Position numbers and translations under genes: made by a program. A DNA stretch of 64,000 nucleotides, taken from the NCBI RefSeq assembly GCF_024346315.1, contig NZ_JAGQCS010000007.1, forward strand, positions 62,001 through 126,000. The letters are read 5' to 3'. Below, in pieces: positions 9,470-18,034 of the stretch (its first letter is position 1; each line of letters opens with the position of its first letter). The stretch is from Cyanobium sp. ATX 6F1 (GTDB lineage Bacteria; Cyanobacteriota; Cyanobacteriia; PCC-6307; Cyanobiaceae). The notes beneath the pieces were generated by a model, which saw nothing but the letters and a program-made list of their open reading frames with translations, was not told the origin of the DNA and did not search any database.

Positions 9470-9475
9470 AGATTA
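9470..9475 (-). promoter_or_regulatory. Candidate -10 element of the RRM gene (TAATCT)
   Basis: The minus-strand TAATCT lies 82 nt before the GTG start and about 10 nt before the nested hairpin, so a transcript starting here would carry the whole hairpin. No clear -35 element was seen. Confidence 0.35.
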
Positions 9476-9516
9476 GTCCGAATGGGACATCCGACCACGC
9501 CCCGAAAAACGCACGT

Positions 9517-10947
<1,431 letters not shown>

Positions 10948-10999
10948 CGGGGCCGCTGAACAACCGCAATCCTTCAGCTTGGCACCCGACGCCAAGGGT

Positions 11000-12448
11000 T
11001 CAGATCGGCAACGGGGGCAGCGCCACCTCCTCCCGCACCTTGAGCACCACCATCGAGGCGTCGTCCTCAAGCTGGCGATCGGGACCGACAAAGCGATCCA
11101 GGCGGCCGAAGAGCTGATCGAGAATGCCCTGGGCGCCGATGCCGGAGCGACCGGCCGTCTGCAGGGCCCGCATCAACCGCTCCTCATCGAAGCGCTCGCC
11201 GGAGAAACCGGCGGCCTCGGTGACCCCATCGGTGTAGTAGAGGAGCACGTCACCCGGCTCCAGCACCAGTTGCTCGCTGCCGTAATCGGCATCGGGCTGC
11301 AGGCCGATCAGCAGGCCCGGCGCATCGAGCCGATCGACGCTGTTGCGCTGACGGCGCCAGATCAGCGGCGGGTTGTGGGCCGCGTTGGCGTAGCGCAGCA
11401 GGCGGGTGCGGGGGTCGAAGTCGGAATAGAAGAGCGTGACGAAGCGGTGGGAGTGGGCCAGGTCCTCCTGGGCCAGCTGGTTGAGGTCATGGAGGATGCG
11501 ATCCGGTGGCAGGCCGCTGAGCACCTCAGCCCGCAGCATTCCCCGCAAAAGAGTCATCAGCAGCCCGGCGGGCACCCCCTTGCCCATCACGTCCCCCATC
11601 ACCAGGGCCCAGCGGCCCTGCTCCCGCAGACGACCCAGCAGTTGGGGGCGGGTGGGGATGAAGTCGTAGTAGTCACCTCCCACCTGGAAGGCGGGGCGGC
11701 AACGGGCCGCCAACTCGACACCTTCGATCACCGGGCAGTGGTCCGGAAGGAGCTGGGCCTGAATCTCGGCGCCGGTGCTGAGCTGACGGTCCAGGCGCTC
11801 GTGCAGGCGCCGGTCCTGCACCAGGGCTTCGCTCTCCAGGGCCACGCCAGTGAGATCGGCCACCAGTTGCACGTGACGGCGGTGCACGTCGCTCCAGTTC
11901 AGAGATTCCCTCGCGCCGAACACATAAAGGCGCCCCCGCTGGCGGTTACGCGCCACCACGGAGGTGCCGAAAAAGAGCTGATCCTTGAGCAGGCGGCCCA
12001 GGTGCTGATCGAGCCGTTGGGCGACCACCTCCTCGCCCGCCTCGATCGCCAGCTGGCGGTCCTCGAGCCGCCCCAGCTGGCGCAGCCGCTCCCCATAGGG
12101 TTCAGGGGCGCTCACCTGCAATTGCTCCCGCCACAGCCTGCCATCGCTGTGGAACACCACCAGCACGGCTCCCTCGGCCCCCACCAGACGGGAGGCCACC
12201 AGGGGCACCAACTCCAGAAAGCGGTTGAGGTTGGTGTAGCTGCGCAGGGCAAAGCCCAGGGAACTGAGCAGTTCCAGATTGCGGCGTTGCTCGCGGCTGA
12301 GGCTGTCCAGCAGCTCCCGCAGCGAGGCCGCAGCAGTGGCCGCTCCCGCTGCCTTCAGCGGCGCCGAAGACGGCAGGGGGGAACCGAAAGCGGACGGCTG
12401 GCTGCTCAACGGAGCGGCCGCGGAGGACTCGAAAGGTAGCAGCGGCAC
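11000..12448 (-). CDS. SpoIIE/RsbU-type PP2C serine phosphatase with GAF-like domain
   Basis: A 482-residue protein. An Ala/Ser-rich N-terminus (about 1-45) precedes a GAF-like sensory region (about 60-240), then a short helical linker ([14 protein letters not shown]) and a SpoIIE/RsbU phosphatase domain. Metal-binding motifs are visible at [23 protein letters not shown] and YYTDGVTEA. Such proteins usually dephosphorylate a STAS anti-anti-sigma partner; no STAS or RsbW-like gene is in this window, so the partner is unknown. The start is a GTG at 12448. A TAGGGT hexamer (12470-12475) overlapping the ftsY stop codon is a candidate -10, suggesting its own promoter. Confidence 0.88.
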   Translation of the reverse strand: MPLLPFESSAAAPLSSQPSAFGSPLPSSAPLKAAGAATAAASLRELLDSLSREQRRNLELLSSLGFALRSYTNLNRFLELVPLVASRLVGAEGAVLVVFHSDGRLWREQLQVSAPEPYGERLRQLGRLEDRQLAIEAGEEVVAQRLDQHLGRLLKDQLFFGTSVVARNRQRGRLYVFGARESLNWSDVHRRHVQLVADLTGVALESEALVQDRRLHERLDRQLSTGAEIQAQLLPDHCPVIEGVELAARCRPAFQVGGDYYDFIPTRPQLLGRLREQGRWALVMGDVMGKGVPAGLLMTLLRGMLRAEVLSGLPPDRILHDLNQLAQEDLAHSHRFVTLFYSDFDPRTRLLRYANAAHNPPLIWRRQRNSVDRLDAPGLLIGLQPDADYGSEQLVLEPGDVLLYYTDGVTEAAGFSGERFDEERLMRALQTAGRSGIGAQGILDQLFGRLDRFVGPDRQLEDDASMVVLKVREEVALPPLPI

Positions 12449-12469
12449 CTGGGTATCCCAGGGCCGTGG

Positions 12470-12475
12470 ACCCTA
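12470..12475 (-). promoter_or_regulatory. Candidate -10 element of the SpoIIE phosphatase gene (TAGGGT)
   Basis: Minus-strand TAGGGT, 21 nt before the GTG start. Its first three bases are the TAG stop codon of ftsY (12475-12473). Inferred from the recurring hexamer pattern. Confidence 0.4.
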
Positions 12476-13954
12476 GATCGCCAACAGAGCCTCAACGAAC
12501 TCAAAGCTATTGAACGGCCGCAGGTCGCGGATCGTTTCGCCGGCGCCGATGAAGCGGATCGGCAACCCAGCCTCGGAGGCCACGGCCACCGCCACCCCAC
12601 CCCGGGAGCTGCCATCGAGCTTGGTGAGCACCACACCGGTGAGCCCGGCGGCCTTGGCGAAGGCCATCGCCTGGCGCAGGCCGTTCTGGCCCTGGCTGGA
12701 ATCGAGCACCAGCAGGGATTCCACCGCGGCCTCCGGCGCCAGGCGATCAATGATGCGCCGCACCTTGGCCAGCTCCTCCATCAAGTTGTGCTTGGTCTGC
12801 AGCCGTCCGGCGGTGTCCACCAGCACCAGATCGAGGCCCTTGGACTGGGCCGCCCCGATCGCATCGAAGACCACGGCGGCAGGATCAGCATTGGCTGAGG
12901 TGTTGGCGATCACGGCCACACCGCTGCGCTCAGCCCAGACCTTCACCTGTTCCACCGCCGCGGCCCGGAAGGTGTCGGCGGCGGCGATCAGGCAGGAGTA
13001 GCCGCTGCGCACCGCCAGGTTGGCCAGCTTGCCGAGGGTGGTGGTCTTGCCCACACCGTTCACCCCCACCAGCAACCACACGTTCAACCGGCCCCGCTCC
13101 GGGGCCAGCAGGGGACGCCCACTAGCGTTGATCGGCCGCTCCAGCAACTCCTGGAGCTGCTGCTTGAGGAAGCGGATCCCCTCGGAGGGGTCCACCACCT
13201 GCTCGTTGAGTCGGCGGCGCAGGGCTTCGAGCACCTGATCGGTGGCCGTGACGCCCACATCCGCGCGCAGCAGCAGGGATTCGAGGTCCTCGAGCACCTC
13301 CGGCCCGAGCGGGTCATCACCGAAGGTCTCCAGAAGCTGGGTGACCAGCCCCTGGCGGGACTTCTCCATCCCACGCCGCAGACGCGAGAGCCAGTCGATC
13401 TCCTCCAGGGAGACCTGATCGAGCTCACGGCCCTGGGCCGCCAGCACCTCCGCCGACCAGGTGAAATCGGCGTCGAAGGCGCCCAGCTGGGGCTGATCCT
13501 CATCGTGTGCCTCCGGCGACTGGGGAGCGCGCTCCAGCAACTCCCGTTGGCGCTGACTGCGCTCGGCCGCGGCCTGCTCCAGCAGCGACAAGCCCGCCTG
13601 GGGTGGCTCGACCCCAGAAGGTTCGGGAGGAGCGGCCACCGAAGGGGCCGGCGCCTGGGCCTCGGGCGAAACGACGGCGACCTCCAGCCCTGCTGCCGTC
13701 TCAGCGGCCAGGCGCTCGGCCTCCTGCTTCTGCTTCAGCCGCGCATAGGCCTGGCGCGCCCAGTCGAGGGCCTCCTCGCGGGCCTGATCAGCCGCTGCCG
13801 CGGGGGCCGGTGCGGCAGGTTCAGGCGGGGGAGGAGCCTCCAGCGGAGCGGTGGCGCCTGGGATCGGCTGTTCTGGGATCGGCCCAGGCTCAGGCGTGGG
13901 GGCCGCGCCCTCACTGGCCGCGCTGCGACCCCGCTGGAACCAGTCGAACTCCAT
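12473..13954 (-). CDS. ftsY: Signal recognition particle receptor FtsY
   Basis: A 493-residue SRP receptor GTPase that docks SRP-ribosome complexes at the membrane. A long Pro/Ala/Glu-rich N-terminal region (about residues 1-190) replaces the acidic A domain. The NG domain follows, with G1 GVNGVGKTTT near residue 297, the DTAGRLQTK G3 motif, TKLDGSSRGG (G4) near 441, and the closing GAGETIRDLRPF. The ATG at 13954 lies 3 nt after the nusB stop, so the two genes are likely coupled. The membrane-targeting A domain is typically variable, so its composition is not diagnostic. Confidence 0.95.
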   Translation of the reverse strand: MEFDWFQRGRSAASEGAAPTPEPGPIPEQPIPGATAPLEAPPPPEPAAPAPAAAADQAREEALDWARQAYARLKQKQEAERLAAETAAGLEVAVVSPEAQAPAPSVAAPPEPSGVEPPQAGLSLLEQAAAERSQRQRELLERAPQSPEAHDEDQPQLGAFDADFTWSAEVLAAQGRELDQVSLEEIDWLSRLRRGMEKSRQGLVTQLLETFGDDPLGPEVLEDLESLLLRADVGVTATDQVLEALRRRLNEQVVDPSEGIRFLKQQLQELLERPINASGRPLLAPERGRLNVWLLVGVNGVGKTTTLGKLANLAVRSGYSCLIAAADTFRAAAVEQVKVWAERSGVAVIANTSANADPAAVVFDAIGAAQSKGLDLVLVDTAGRLQTKHNLMEELAKVRRIIDRLAPEAAVESLLVLDSSQGQNGLRQAMAFAKAAGLTGVVLTKLDGSSRGGVAVAVASEAGLPIRFIGAGETIRDLRPFNSFEFVEALLAI

Positions 13955-13957
13955 CGC

Positions 13958-14572
13958 TCAGGACACCGCCTGGGTGAAACGGCGCAGCACGCCATTGATC
14001 ATCCGCCGGCCCTGCTCGTCGCTGTAGCGATTGGCGAGTTCCACGGCCTCGTTGCAGGCCACCGCCGGCGGCGTGCCGAAGGCCTCGATCTCCGCCGCCG
14101 CCAGGCGCAGGATGTCGCGGTCAATGCGCGGCAGGCGGGTGAGGCGCCAGCCTTCCATCACCCCATCGAGGCGGGCATCCAGGGCCTCCCGCCGCTGGAG
14201 CACGGCCCGGGCGCGATCCAGCGCACCCCTGCGCACTCCCTCCTGGTCAGCCAGCAGCAGCAGCCGCGGCAATTCCAGGCTGGCGGAAAGCTGGTTGAGC
14301 GCCAGCTCCGCCTGGGTGAGGCCCTGCTGCAGGTGGTCGCGCACCTGGGGCAGGCGGTCCTGGCCATCGAGCAACTCGCTCTCAAGCAGATGCTCTTGCG
14401 CCTCCTGAAGGGCGCTGGCGGAGCGGTCGAGGGCTTCACGCACGTGCTGGGCCAGGGTCGCCAAGGCCTGGTTGAGCAGCCCATCCAAGGCCAGATCGGC
14501 GGCGGGAACGCGGTCGTTGGTCTGGCCCAGCATCAGCAGGGCCAGTTCTCGGGCAACGGATCGACTCTGCAT
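13958..14572 (-). CDS. nusB: Transcription antitermination protein NusB
   Basis: A 204-residue NusB, the partner of NusE (S10) in rRNA antitermination. It begins MQSRSVARELALLMLGQ, matching the arginine-rich N-terminal helix, and ends with the family segment VACNEAVELANRYSDEQGRRMINGVL. It is longer than E. coli NusB (139 residues) because of an inserted helical middle region (about 30-110), which I recall as usual for cyanobacteria. It lies 27 bp after the DUF502 gene and 3 bp before ftsY. Confidence 0.92.
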   Translation of the reverse strand: MQSRSVARELALLMLGQTNDRVPAADLALDGLLNQALATLAQHVREALDRSASALQEAQEHLLESELLDGQDRLPQVRDHLQQGLTQAELALNQLSASLELPRLLLLADQEGVRRGALDRARAVLQRREALDARLDGVMEGWRLTRLPRIDRDILRLAAAEIEAFGTPPAVACNEAVELANRYSDEQGRRMINGVLRRFTQAVS

Positions 14573-14599
14573 CGGGCACCTGGTGAGACCAGCCTGGGC

Positions 14600-15349
14600 T
14601 CAGGCCTTGTTGGGGGGAGGAGTGGAATAAGCGGGGGCCCGCAGCTGGGCGAGCAAGCTGGAAAAACTCCGGCTGGCCGGTGTTTCACGCTCATCCGGGC
14701 TGACGATGCCGGCCGAGATGATCGTGCGGAAGGCATCCTCCACCGACAGGTCGATGTCCTGAACGGCCGTCTCGGGCACGACGGCATACCAACCGGTGGT
14801 GGGATTCGGGGCGGTGGGGATGAACACGCTCAGCATCGGCTGAGGAAATCCCGCCTGCACCGAAGATCCGATCACCCCGGTGACGAAACCAAGCGCATAG
14901 AGACCCTCGCGGGGGTACTCCACCAAGACCACCCGCCGAAAGCGCGTGGAGTTGTCGCGCAGGAAGGTTTCCAGCAGCTGCTTGAGGGTCTTGTAGACCG
15001 ATCCCGCCAGGGGGATGCGCAACAGGGTTCCTTCGCCGAACTCCAGCAGCCAGCGACCGACGATGTTGCGGGCCATCAGACCGATCAGCAGGATCCCCAG
15101 CAGCGGCACCAGCAGACCCACGCCGAGGTTGATCAGCTCCTGCAGCAGCGGATTGAGGGTGTTGAACGGGTTGAACTGCTTGGGGATCGTGGTCAGGAAC
15201 GCCAGCACGAAACGGCTGACCGTGGTGGCCAGCCAGATGGTGGTCGCCAGCGGAATCACCACCAGCAGACCAGCGATCAGGTCGTTCTTGAGATCCTGCT
15301 GGAGCCTGCTGGGCAGCGGTTGATCGGTTCGGGGACTGGATTGAACCAA
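14600..15349 (-). CDS. DUF502 family membrane protein
   Basis: A 249-residue protein of unknown function. Two N-terminal hydrophobic segments (about 23-50 and 68-95, including LIAGLLVVIPLATTIWLATT) are followed by a soluble C-terminal half with the family segment RIPLAGSVYKTLKQLLETF. The annotated start is a TTG at 15349; the sequence directly after it matches what I recall for picocyanobacterial members. It is the first of a probable DUF502 - nusB - ftsY unit. A perfect 7-bp inverted repeat and a TAGGTT hexamer lie upstream. The function of DUF502 is not established. Confidence 0.85.
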   Translation of the reverse strand: MVQSSPRTDQPLPSRLQQDLKNDLIAGLLVVIPLATTIWLATTVSRFVLAFLTTIPKQFNPFNTLNPLLQELINLGVGLLVPLLGILLIGLMARNIVGRWLLEFGEGTLLRIPLAGSVYKTLKQLLETFLRDNSTRFRRVVLVEYPREGLYALGFVTGVIGSSVQAGFPQPMLSVFIPTAPNPTTGWYAVVPETAVQDIDLSVEDAFRTIISAGIVSPDERETPASRSFSSLLAQLRAPAYSTPPPNKA

Positions 15350-15359
15350 GTGGCGACCC

Positions 15360-15384
15360 GGAGATCCGGCGGTCGTAGATCTCC
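15360..15384. repeat. Perfect 7-bp inverted repeat upstream of the DUF502 gene
   Basis: GGAGATC (15360-15366) and GATCTCC (15378-15384) are separated by 11 nt. The repeat lies 11 nt before the TTG start and just downstream of a TAGGTT hexamer (15389-15394, minus). It could be an operator or leader hairpin; no regulator can be named. Confidence 0.35.
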
Positions 15385-15402
15385 GTGCAACCTAGCCAGC
15401 CG

Positions 15403-16056
15403 TCAGAGCGCCGAGGCGAGCGCCAGCAAGGTGAAGGCCACCGCCAGCACCAAGGCCGAGCCCGTGCCGCCGAACCGACGCTGGTTGATCGACAGATCCC
15501 GGGCCCGTTCGGCCTGCTGAATCTGCTTGTCCGCCTGCTGCAAGCGGCTCTCGAACTGCACCTTCACCAGCTGAAGTTTCTGCTCGGCCGTGCCGCCCGG
15601 AGGCAGCTGTCCGGACTGCTCCAACTGGGCCACCAACTGCTCGAGGGCCTGGGGGTTCTTCATCTGGGCACGGGCTGCCTGCACCTGGCTGCGCTGGGCG
15701 GCCAGCTGCTGCTCGGCCTGGTCGGAGAGCGCCCGATCGCCGCTGATCGACACCGGCACGGCCACCAGCAGGGCGATCGCCAGCACGGCACTGATGCCGG
15801 TGACCAGCCAGCGGACGGGGGTGTGCTTCTCGTTGGGATGGTCGAGGCGTGAGGAGAGCAGCACCAGCAGCAACCCAAGCAGGGCCATGGGCGCCTGGCT
15901 CACCAGGCGTTCCACCACCAGCTGACGGAAAGCCTCCTCGCTCCAGGCCCAGGGAATCAAGGTGGCCACGAGCTGCAGCAGGAGCAGCACCACAAGGGTG
16001 AGGCCGAGCCAGCGCAGAACGGTGGAGAAACGCCCGGAGGCGGCAAGGGTGGTCAC
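15403..16056 (-). CDS. HpsJ-like membrane protein
   Basis: A 217-residue predicted membrane protein. Three hydrophobic helices (about 12-36, 55-72, 82-105) precede a Gln/Ala-rich coiled coil (about 112-190), and a final hydrophobic helix ends at the C-terminus. This arrangement resembles the cyanobacterial HpsJ family, named from a hormogonium polysaccharide locus; the match is by architecture and memory, not by alignment. The GTG at 16056 was chosen because the first membrane helix follows soon after it and queG starts divergently only 31 bp away. Function in a unicellular host is unknown. Confidence 0.65.
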   Translation of the reverse strand: MTTLAASGRFSTVLRWLGLTLVVLLLLQLVATLIPWAWSEEAFRQLVVERLVSQAPMALLGLLLVLLSSRLDHPNEKHTPVRWLVTGISAVLAIALLVAVPVSISGDRALSDQAEQQLAAQRSQVQAARAQMKNPQALEQLVAQLEQSGQLPPGGTAEQKLQLVKVQFESRLQQADKQIQQAERARDLSINQRRFGGTGSALVLAVAFTLLALASAL

Positions 16057-16087
16057 ATCACAATGACGATGTCGCGCAACTGTACGG

Positions 16088-17023
16088 GTGAGAACCGACC
16101 TGGCCCAGCGGCTGAAACAGGAGGCGAAGGCGCTGGGCTTCGATCCGGTCGGCATCGCCGCCGTGCCCGGTGGCGCCAATCTGCGCCTGCGCACCGCCGC
16201 CCTGGAGCGCTGGCTCCAGGCGGGCCACCAGGGGTCGATGGGCTGGATGGCGGACCCCCGCCGCACCCGGGTGGAAGGCCTGCTGGAGGGGGTGCGCAGC
16301 CTCGTGGCGGTGGGGTTGAGCTACCACGTGGCCGCCGGGCGGGCCCCCGGCTCCCTGGCGATCGCGCGCTACGGCTGGGGCCGGGATTACCACCGGGTGA
16401 TCGATGGGCGGTTGCGGCGACTGGGGCGCTGGCTGGGGCAGCAGGTGCCGGACAGTCGCTGGCGGGTGTGCGTGGATGCGGCACCACTGCTGGACAAGGC
16501 CTGGGCGGAGGAGGCGGGCCTGGGCTGGATTGGCAAAAACGGCAATCTCATCCACCGGCACAGGGGCTCCTGGCTGCTGCTCGGCCACCTGCTCACCACC
16601 GTGGAGCTGCCCGCCGACAGTCCTGCGGAGCCCCTCTGCGGCAGCTGCAGCCGCTGCCTCGAGGCCTGCCCCACCGGCGCGATCAGCGAGCCCTTCGTGG
16701 TGGATGCCCGCCGTTGCCTGGCCTTCCACACGATCGAAAGCCGCGAACCAACCCTTCCGGCTGCGATCAAGGCAGGCCTGGGGCCCTGGGTGGCCGGCTG
16801 TGACATCTGCCAGGACGTCTGCCCCTGGAACGGGCCGGCGTTGGAGCCCTCCAGCGATCCGGATGTGCAGCCGCGGCCCTGGATGCTGAACCTGGAACCC
16901 GAGCAGGCCCTGGGCTGGAGCGACGCGGAATGGGATGAACGGCTGAGGGCCTCAGCCCTGCGCCGCATCAAACCCTGGATGTGGCGACGGAATGTCAGGG
17001 CCGCCCTGGGGCGAGACCCCTAG
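16088..17023 (+). CDS. queG: Epoxyqueuosine reductase QueG
   Basis: A 311-residue cobalamin- and iron-sulfur-dependent enzyme that makes the last step of queuosine synthesis in tRNA. Two 4Fe-4S cysteine clusters are visible: CGSCSRCLEACPTGAI and CDICQDVCPWN. The N-terminus is family-like (KALGFDPVGIAAV), and the segment GWIGKNGNLIHR is characteristic. The start is a GTG at 16088. It is divergent from the HpsJ-like gene. Its TAG stop codon forms part of a TAGGCT hexamer that may be the promoter of the following TPR gene. Confidence 0.95.
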   Translation: MRTDLAQRLKQEAKALGFDPVGIAAVPGGANLRLRTAALERWLQAGHQGSMGWMADPRRTRVEGLLEGVRSLVAVGLSYHVAAGRAPGSLAIARYGWGRDYHRVIDGRLRRLGRWLGQQVPDSRWRVCVDAAPLLDKAWAEEAGLGWIGKNGNLIHRHRGSWLLLGHLLTTVELPADSPAEPLCGSCSRCLEACPTGAISEPFVVDARRCLAFHTIESREPTLPAAIKAGLGPWVAGCDICQDVCPWNGPALEPSSDPDVQPRPWMLNLEPEQALGWSDAEWDERLRASALRRIKPWMWRRNVRAALGRDP

Positions 17024-17026
17024 GCT
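17021..17026 (+). promoter_or_regulatory. Candidate -10 element of the TPR gene (TAGGCT)
   Basis: TAGGCT lies 23 nt before the ATG of the TPR protein gene. Its first three bases are the queG stop codon. Inferred from the repeated hexamer pattern in this window. Confidence 0.4.
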
Positions 17027-17049
17027 GCTTCAAATCACGACAGACCTCC

Positions 17050-17958
17050 ATGATTCCCCGCTGGTTGCGGTCACTGGCGGCCGCTCCACTGGCCTTCGGC
17101 CTGGTGGCCGGTGGCCTGGAGGTGGGGACGGCGCCGGCGGCCCAGGCGTTCGTGCCCTACGTGTACATCCCTCGCCCCCAGGAACTGGAGGCGTCCGGCC
17201 TCGGCATCGCCCAGGCGGCCTCTCGCCTGCTGCGGCTGGGTCAGCCCGAGGATGCCGCCAAGCTGGCGGCCCTGACCGTGCAACTGCTGCCCGGTGACCC
17301 CCGGGGTTGGGTGCTGCTGGCGGAAGCCCAGTTGCGCAGCAACCAGCCCAAGGAGGCCTCCAAAGCGTTGGCGCGGGCCAAGCAGCTGGATCCCCGCAAC
17401 CCGGGCATCCTGTTCGCCCAGGGCTCCCTGGCCCTGCGGGACGGCCAGCCGAAGCAGGCGCTTGGCTACCTGGAGCAGGGTCTCAAGCTGAACGGCAAGA
17501 ACCCCGGGGCCCACTTCGACCTGGGCAACGCCCAGATTCTGCTCAACAACCCCACGGCCGCCCTCGGCTCCTTCGAGAAGGCCGCCTCCCTGCGCAAGGG
17601 CTTCTGGGAGGCGATCAACAACCAGGCCCTGGTGCTGTTCGAGCTGAGCCGCCCGCGCGAGGCGATCGAGCGCTGGCGTCAGGCCCTGCAGATCAAATCC
17701 AGCGCCTCCGAGCCCACCCTGGCCCTGGCCGCGGCCCTTAACGGCAGCGGCAACAACAACGAGGAAGCCCTGCGCTTGGCCAAGCGCGCCCTGGAGGGGG
17801 AACCCAGCTACGTCCTGGAGACGTACCAGAAGGAACAACTCTGGGGCAACAAGCTGCGGGCCGCCACCAAACGGCTGTTGGGCCGTCCCGAGCTCAAATC
17901 GGTGGTCGAACGTGCCCTGGCCAATGCCGGCAACGGCAGCCAGGAACCCGACGAATGA
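17050..17958 (+). CDS. Secreted or periplasmic TPR-repeat protein
   Basis: A 302-residue protein. A signal-peptide-like N-terminus ends near AQA-F (residue 34). Several tetratricopeptide-like helical repeats follow, recognisable from G-W-x-L-L-A and N-x-x-A/P spacing (for example GDPRGWVLLAEAQLRSNQ, NPGILFAQGSLALRDGQ, NPGAHFDLGNAQILLNN). TPR proteins are assembly scaffolds; no specific partner is shown by the sequence. It is conserved, as I recall, between queG and gyrA in picocyanobacteria. The ATG at 17050 gives a proper signal peptide; a longer in-frame extension upstream lies in queG sequence. Confidence 0.82.
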   Translation: MIPRWLRSLAAAPLAFGLVAGGLEVGTAPAAQAFVPYVYIPRPQELEASGLGIAQAASRLLRLGQPEDAAKLAALTVQLLPGDPRGWVLLAEAQLRSNQPKEASKALARAKQLDPRNPGILFAQGSLALRDGQPKQALGYLEQGLKLNGKNPGAHFDLGNAQILLNNPTAALGSFEKAASLRKGFWEAINNQALVLFELSRPREAIERWRQALQIKSSASEPTLALAAALNGSGNNNEEALRLAKRALEGEPSYVLETYQKEQLWGNKLRAATKRLLGRPELKSVVERALANAGNGSQEPDE

Positions 17959-17996
17959 GGCTCTCTCAGGGGTTTTGGTGCCCGCAGCGAGATCTG

Positions 17997-18002
17997 TAGG
18001 CT
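17997..18002 (+). promoter_or_regulatory. Candidate -10 element of gyrA/parC (TAGGCT)
   Basis: TAGGCT lies 32 nt before the ATG at 18035, in the 76-bp gap after the TPR gene. Inferred from the recurrent hexamer. Confidence 0.35.
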
Positions 18003-18034
18003 GAGCCCCTTCCGCCCCTTGAGCCCGAACCCGG

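Noticed and set aside
13505-15520. A 671-codon open frame on the plus strand.
   Set aside because: It runs antisense to ftsY, nusB and DUF502, has no domain, and is Gly/Arg/Gln-rich as expected of a shadow frame in GC-rich DNA.
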